Positions 14,780 through 17,973 of a stretch of DNA of 17,973 nucleotides are shown one piece after another. Numbering within the stretch: position 1 is the first letter of the stretch; every line of letters begins with the position of its first letter. The position numbers and the translations under genes were made by a program. The DNA is taken from contig JBBDYH010000115.1 of NCBI GenBank assembly GCA_040901795.1, forward strand, positions 1 through 17,973, given 5' to 3'. Below the pieces are notes generated by a model that saw only the letters and a list, made by a program, of their open reading frames with translations, was not told the origin of the DNA and did not search any database. This DNA is from JBBDYH01 sp040901795. GTDB lineage: Bacteria; Planctomycetota; Planctomycetia; Pirellulales; JALHPA01.

Positions 14780-15940
14780 CTATGGCAGGTACTGAGCCAG
14801 CGAATCAATCAACGCGCCATTCCACGGATACGGTGAATCCCAGCTCCACATATGGCGCATCAAGTCGTACATGAACATGCCGCCGACAAACATGAACACG
14901 AAGCAGATCACCAGCACGGCGATGTTCCAACCGCTATACGGGGCCTCGTATCCTTGGGTCATGATCGGCGCGCCAGCCAGCGCGGCCGCGGGAACTAGCC
15001 CCGGCGCCACCAGCGGTGTCACCGTGGTGAGATCCTCCTCCAACATGCCCGGCGAGGAACCGAACCCGCCGCCAAACTCCTCCTCCGCATCCAGCGCGAT
15101 CACTTGCGAGCTGCTGTCCGGCTCGTCGCTGGCATCGTCAATTGGCGTCAGCAGGAAATCCTCGTCGCTCTTGCGCTGCGTCTGCTCGTCCTCAGCGATA
15201 TCTTCGTCGAGCGAAATGATGTCCTCGTCGCCCAGATCAAACGAATCCGCCCCTGAGTCGCCCAACTGAAGCGGCTGCTCGAGCGACAGGCCGCTGTCGT
15301 GGGGGTCCACCAGCGAAATACCACTGTCGCTACCCCCAATCGTGATGTCGCTCTCCGGTTTCGACCCCAGAACGAACTCGTCATCATCCTCCGCCAGAGG
15401 CAGAGCGGAGTCTTCCTTTTTGGAGGCAGAGCCCTTGCGGCCACTCGATCCAGATCCGGCCAGATTGAGATCCTCGGGCGCCAGCGATAGCGAGCCCGAC
15501 CCAAACAAGTCGTCGCTCCCGCTGGTGTCCGCAGTGATGTCGTCGAGCAGGCCGCCTTTCGACTTCGGCATGTCGCCGATAACGTTCGAGTCCGATACCA
15601 GTCGCACGTCGCTTTCTGAAATGTCGCTGGCCGCCGTCTGGGGACGTTTGTTCTTCCCGATCACGGTGCTGCCGCCCGGCTGGGAGGGCTCATCGCCAAG
15701 CACGATAGAATCAGGCTCGAGCGATAAGTCATCCAGCTCCAGCGAGCCGTCATCCCACGAGCCTCCGCTACTAGACTTCCGCTCGTCGGCCAGCCGCTGG
15801 ATCTGTTCGAGCTCGTACTTCCAGACACCCGCATCCCGCTTGGGAAATACTTGCTTACGATCGCGCATCGAGTTGAGCTCGTCGGTGCTCACACCGAGCA
15901 AGCGGGCCGCTTCTTCCTGGTCAATCAGCTTCTTGGCCAT
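14780..15940 (-). CDS. HTH protein with acidic tail and C-terminal TM helix
   Basis: A 386-residue protein. Residues 1-50 (LIDQEEAARLLGVSTDELNSMR...VFPKRDAGVWKYELEQIQRL) look like an excisionase/MerR-type winged helix-turn-helix. Residues 55-310 are acidic and Ser/Gly/Asp-rich with loose repeats (SDSNVIGD, SDSGISLVD, HDSGLSLE, SLDEDIAEDE) and are probably disordered. Residues 338-358 (GWNIAVLVICFVFMFVGGMFMYDL) form one membrane helix, followed by a Trp/Pro-rich tail (MWSWDSPYPWNG). The HTH would face the cytoplasm on a long flexible tether. Whether it binds DNA or a protein is unknown. ATG 15940 is supported by GGAGAA (15950-15945) 4 bp upstream. It lies 76 bp downstream of the small exported protein on the same strand and is probably co-transcribed. 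Confidence 0.85.
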   Translation of the reverse strand: MAKKLIDQEEAARLLGVSTDELNSMRDRKQVFPKRDAGVWKYELEQIQRLADERKSSSGGSWDDGSLELDDLSLEPDSIVLGDEPSQPGGSTVIGKNKRPQTAASDISESDVRLVSDSNVIGDMPKSKGGLLDDITADTSGSDDLFGSGSLSLAPEDLNLAGSGSSGRKGSASKKEDSALPLAEDDDEFVLGSKPESDITIGGSDSGISLVDPHDSGLSLEQPLQLGDSGADSFDLGDEDIISLDEDIAEDEQTQRKSDEDFLLTPIDDASDEPDSSSQVIALDAEEEFGGGFGSSPGMLEEDLTTVTPLVAPGLVPAAALAGAPIMTQGYEAPYSGWNIAVLVICFVFMFVGGMFMYDLMRHMWSWDSPYPWNGALIDSLAQYLP

Positions 15941-16016
15941 TCGGTTCTCCGTGGCCGACGGTCGCACGCTAGCTCCCGGCAAATTGACGCGGAGACGAGA
16001 AGCGCGGTCGGCGGCG

Positions 16017-16358
16017 TTATTTGTCCAACAGGGCGCGAATCTCCCCCGGCAGGGGATTCACGCCATTAAACTCTCTGAGCAACAAGTCCCAACTAATGTT
16101 ACGTACGCTTTTGAGCGTGATTGCTCCGCTGGTCAGCTCGACGTGATAAACGCTCATCACCCGCGAGCGCGGGTCGATGACCGTAAGCTGCTGGAATTGC
16201 GGCCTGTCGCCGACCATGGCCGAAACGGTGATCAGCTCCGAGCCGGCATCGATGCCGGCGCCGCGCTGGGCCCAGGCCTCGGATGTCAATCCTAAACCTG
16301 CGATGGCCAAAGCAGTTACGGCAGCGCCGAGCAACACGCCAAAGACCGTAGATTTCAT
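16017..16358 (-). CDS. Small exported protein of unknown function
   Basis: 113 residues. Residues 1-30 are a clear Sec signal peptide (basic start, hydrophobic VFGVLLGAAVTALAIAGLGL, cleavage likely after AWA at 28-30). The mature 83 residues contain QFQQLTVIDPRSRVMSVYHVELTSG and ITLKSVRNISWDL, suggesting a small beta-sheet domain; NPLPGEIRALL closes the chain. I recall similar proteins in planctomycetes but know of no function. ATG 16358 has AGGGGAA (16369-16363) 4 bp upstream. It is the first of the five minus-strand envelope genes, 76 bp before the HTH/TM gene. Confidence 0.85.
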   Translation of the reverse strand: MKSTVFGVLLGAAVTALAIAGLGLTSEAWAQRGAGIDAGSELITVSAMVGDRPQFQQLTVIDPRSRVMSVYHVELTSGAITLKSVRNISWDLLLREFNGVNPLPGEIRALLDK

Positions 16359-16681
16359 ACGCTTCCCCTGATCGTTTGAGGTAGCTGGAAAAACTGCGGC
16401 CTTTGTCTCATTCTAAAAGCCGCAGGGGCCAATACAAGGCTTTATCGCGACGCCTGCCAGGCGAATGCCACCGCGGCGGCGCAATTCGCCTGCCTGACGA
16501 TGTCGGCCCGCGCCGATCGAAATACAGCAAACCGAGTGGAGGTAAGCGTTTACGCTGCCTGGTTTATCGTAGGCACAGCGCCGAATTGGCCGAGCGTCGG
16601 CGAGTTTAACGGCACGGCCCGCGCGCGACAATATCGCCCTCATCTCCGCAACACTCGCCCTGCGCGGCGCAAGCACCTACA
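16359..16681. other. Gap between divergent genes, no convincing gene
   Basis: The 323 bp separate the leftward exported-protein gene from the rightward queC-like gene and should hold both promoters, but no strong sigma-70-type pair is seen. There are small dyads: CGCCTGCCAGGCG (16451-16463), and GGCGAAT (16460-16466) with ATTCGCC (16484-16490). No preQ1 riboswitch was recognised ahead of queC. Open frames here on both strands are short and Arg-rich, and are judged spurious. Confidence 0.6.
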
Positions 16682-17437
16682 ATGCCGTCGATGAGGACGC
16701 CTCAGGCAACCAACATGCTGCAAGCAAAACGGATTCAAAACGGTCAGCCCAGCGAGCTTGTGGCCTTGCTCGTAAGCGGCGGGTTGGACAGTTGTATTTT
16801 ACTGGCGCACTTATTGGCGAGCGGTCGCACGGTGCAGCCTATTTACATCCGCACGGGCGTGGCCTGGGAATTGGAGGAATTGACCGCAGTTCGGAGTTTT
16901 TCGAGCGCGGTTCAATCGCCCCGGCTGCGGGAGCATATCACGCTGGAACTGCCGCTCGATGACCTCTACGCGAATCACTGGAGCATCAACGGCCGCGGCG
17001 CGCCGGGGGCAGACAGCGCGGACGAGGCCGTGTATTTGCCTGGCCGCAATCCGCTGCTGTTGGTCAAAGCGGCCGTCTGGTGTCAGATGCACGGTGTCGA
17101 GCAGCTTGCACTAGCACCGCTGGCGAGCAATCCGTTTGCCGACGCGACTGAGGAGTTCTTCGCCGCCTTCGAACGGGCAATCGGCCTGGCGGGCTCAACG
17201 CCCTTGCGGATCGTGAGGCCGTTTGCCGGCATGACCAAGCGCGAGGTAGTGCAATTGGGACGATGCTATCCGCTGAACGACACGTTTTCGTGTATCGCCC
17301 CTGTGGACGGCCTGCATTGTGGGCGGTGCAATAAGTGCGGTGAGCGCAAATCGGCTTTCGATCTGGTCGACCTGGCCGATCCCACGCGATATGCGAGCGA
17401 GCTGCGTTCTACACCACACCAGCGCGTTTACTTATAG
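16682..17437 (+). CDS. queC: 7-cyano-7-deazaguanine synthase-like protein
   Basis: A 251-residue QueC-family protein; QueC converts 7-carboxy-7-deazaguanine to preQ0 with ATP and ammonia. The PP-loop SGGLDS (32-37) binds ATP, LPGRN (119-123) matches the family's PGRN, and four zinc-ligand cysteines are present: Cys204, Cys213, Cys216 and Cys219 in GLHCGRCNKCGE. The usual substrate-side stretch GYPDCR.EF is replaced by NPFADATEEF (150-159), and the region after the PP-loop has TGVAWELEEL in place of YGQRH, so it is a divergent branch. The adjacent queD, 11 bp downstream, supports the assignment. The start is uncertain: ATG 16682, 16691 and 16715 are all in frame and none has a strong SD. queE and queF are not in the window. 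Confidence 0.87.
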   Translation: MPSMRTPQATNMLQAKRIQNGQPSELVALLVSGGLDSCILLAHLLASGRTVQPIYIRTGVAWELEELTAVRSFSSAVQSPRLREHITLELPLDDLYANHWSINGRGAPGADSADEAVYLPGRNPLLLVKAAVWCQMHGVEQLALAPLASNPFADATEEFFAAFERAIGLAGSTPLRIVRPFAGMTKREVVQLGRCYPLNDTFSCIAPVDGLHCGRCNKCGERKSAFDLVDLADPTRYASELRSTPHQRVYL

Positions 17438-17448
17438 TCGGTATTGTT

Positions 17449-17865
17449 ATGTTCCGCGTCACACGGCAGATCGACTTTTGCTACGGACATCGGCTGCTCA
17501 ATTACGAGGGCAAGTGCAAATACCTGCACGGTCACAACGGGCGGGCGATTATCACCATCGAGTCGGACCAGCTCGACCGGCGCGGGATGGTGCTCGACTT
17601 CACCGACATCAAACGCGTGGTCAGCGGCTGGATCGACGACAATCTGGATCATCGGATGATCTTGCACCGCGACGATCCGATGGTGCCCGTTCTTCGCCAG
17701 ATGAACGAGCCGCTGTACCTGATCGACGTAAACCCGACGGCGGAGAACATTGCCAAGCTGATCTACGACTTCACGAAGAGCCACGGGTTTCCGATCGTCG
17801 AATGCCAGCTCTGGGAGACGACGAACTGCTTTGCGTCGTATACGGGCGGAGTGTCTGGTGCCTAG
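17449..17865 (+). CDS. queD: 6-carboxytetrahydropterin synthase
   Basis: A 138-residue QueD/PTPS-family enzyme. It converts 7,8-dihydroneopterin triphosphate to 6-carboxy-5,6,7,8-tetrahydropterin, the first dedicated step to 7-deazaguanines. Zinc ligands His14 (CYGHRL), His27 and His29 (LHGHNG) are present, as are the catalytic Cys23 (GKCKYLHGHN), GMVLDFTDIK (46-55), the LDH motif (66-68), NPTAEN (95-100) and Glu123 (ETT). The length is normal. The last residues (VSGA) and TAG stop are encoded by a dispersed repeat (17850-17867), so the extreme C-terminus is probably not ancestral. It forms a pair with the queC-like gene. Confidence 0.95.
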   Translation: MFRVTRQIDFCYGHRLLNYEGKCKYLHGHNGRAIITIESDQLDRRGMVLDFTDIKRVVSGWIDDNLDHRMILHRDDPMVPVLRQMNEPLYLIDVNPTAENIAKLIYDFTKSHGFPIVECQLWETTNCFASYTGGVSGA

Positions 17866-17928
17866 TGTCTGGTAGCTGGTTAAGCGTTATTGTGGCGTTG
17901 CCCGGGGAGGAGTGTCTGGTGCCTAGTG
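17850..17928 (+). repeat. Direct repeat AGTGTCTGGTGCCTAGTG
   Basis: Two perfect 18-bp copies (17850-17867 and 17911-17928) and a 10-bp partial copy (AGTGTCTGGT, 17864-17873). The first copy supplies the end of queD. The spacer between copies is 43 bp and unrelated to the repeat. Bases 17866-17973 hold no gene that I can support. Confidence 0.85.
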
Positions 17929-17973
17929 CTTTGTCACTCGTGGATTAATGGATATAACCGCTTGAGTTTGATG

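Noticed and set aside
14626..14808. N-terminal extension of the small lipoprotein with YDG repeated every 7 residues
   Set aside because: The periodicity is the translation of the 21-bp DNA repeat; the SD and lipoprotein leader fix the start at 14625.
15342..16295. 317-codon plus-strand open frame opposite the HTH/TM gene
   Set aside because: It is Ser/Pro-rich because it is the complement of an Asp/Ser-rich acidic region and crosses two SD-led minus-strand genes.
16413..16676. 87-codon minus-strand open frame in the gap before the queC-like gene
   Set aside because: No SD, no recognisable domain, Arg- and Cys-rich composition; judged to be chance.
16359..16681. preQ1 riboswitch ahead of queC/queD
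   Set aside because: I could not find the preQ1 aptamer pattern of a short hairpin followed by an A-rich tail.

Overview
The window (about 60% GC by eye) reads as chromosomal DNA from a planctomycete, most likely a member of the Pirellulales. This rests on family recognition, not a search. The signs are a long Gfo/Idh/MocA oxidoreductase with a twin-arginine leader, a DoxX protein with a giant insertion, a one-chain ResB-CcsA cytochrome c assembly protein, a degenerate GH10-like protein, a short HTH protein with a long acidic tail and a C-terminal membrane helix, and many short dyad repeats in almost every gap. No phage, transposase, CRISPR array, tRNA or rRNA was seen.

Layout. (1) Bases 1-41 are a 7-bp tandem repeat. 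A plus-strand pair follows: DoxX-like (179-1417) and a Tat-type Gfo/Idh/MocA oxidoreductase (1424-3148). (2) A nested inverted repeat (3151-3260) separates that pair from two minus-strand genes: an SMP-30/gluconolactonase-like secreted protein (3248-4216) and the degenerate GH10-like protein (4288-5727). (3) A roughly 98-bp dyad element (5812-5909) precedes a plus-strand housekeeping run: purC (6062-6949), a repeat-rich gap, aroC (7210-8349) and an unrecognised membrane-anchored protein (8372-9124). (4) Five consecutive minus-strand envelope genes follow. In transcription order they are a small exported protein (16358-16017), the HTH/acidic/TM protein (15940-14780), a small coiled-coil lipoprotein (14625-14389), an internally duplicated lipoprotein (14144-12921) and the ResB-CcsA fusion (12851-9195). 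(5) A roughly 320-bp gap with no convincing gene leads to the plus-strand queuosine pair: queC-like (16682-17437) and queD (17449-17865).

Working together. purC (purine synthesis) and aroC (shikimate pathway) are ordinary metabolism. queC and queD are consecutive-pathway genes for 7-deazaguanine (preQ0) synthesis. The DoxX/Gfo-Idh pair is tightly spaced and probably one transcript. The minus-strand run 16358 to 9195 encodes exported, lipidated or membrane proteins only, ending in cytochrome c maturation. Whether the upstream four genes serve that process is inference.

Most notable: no single dramatic new system is visible. The points worth a second look are the GH10-like protein that has lost its acid/base glutamate, the DoxX fold split by about 280 residues, the B-A-A-B duplicated lipoprotein, the membrane-tethered HTH protein, and dispersed dyad repeats whose ends overlap the stop codons of three genes.
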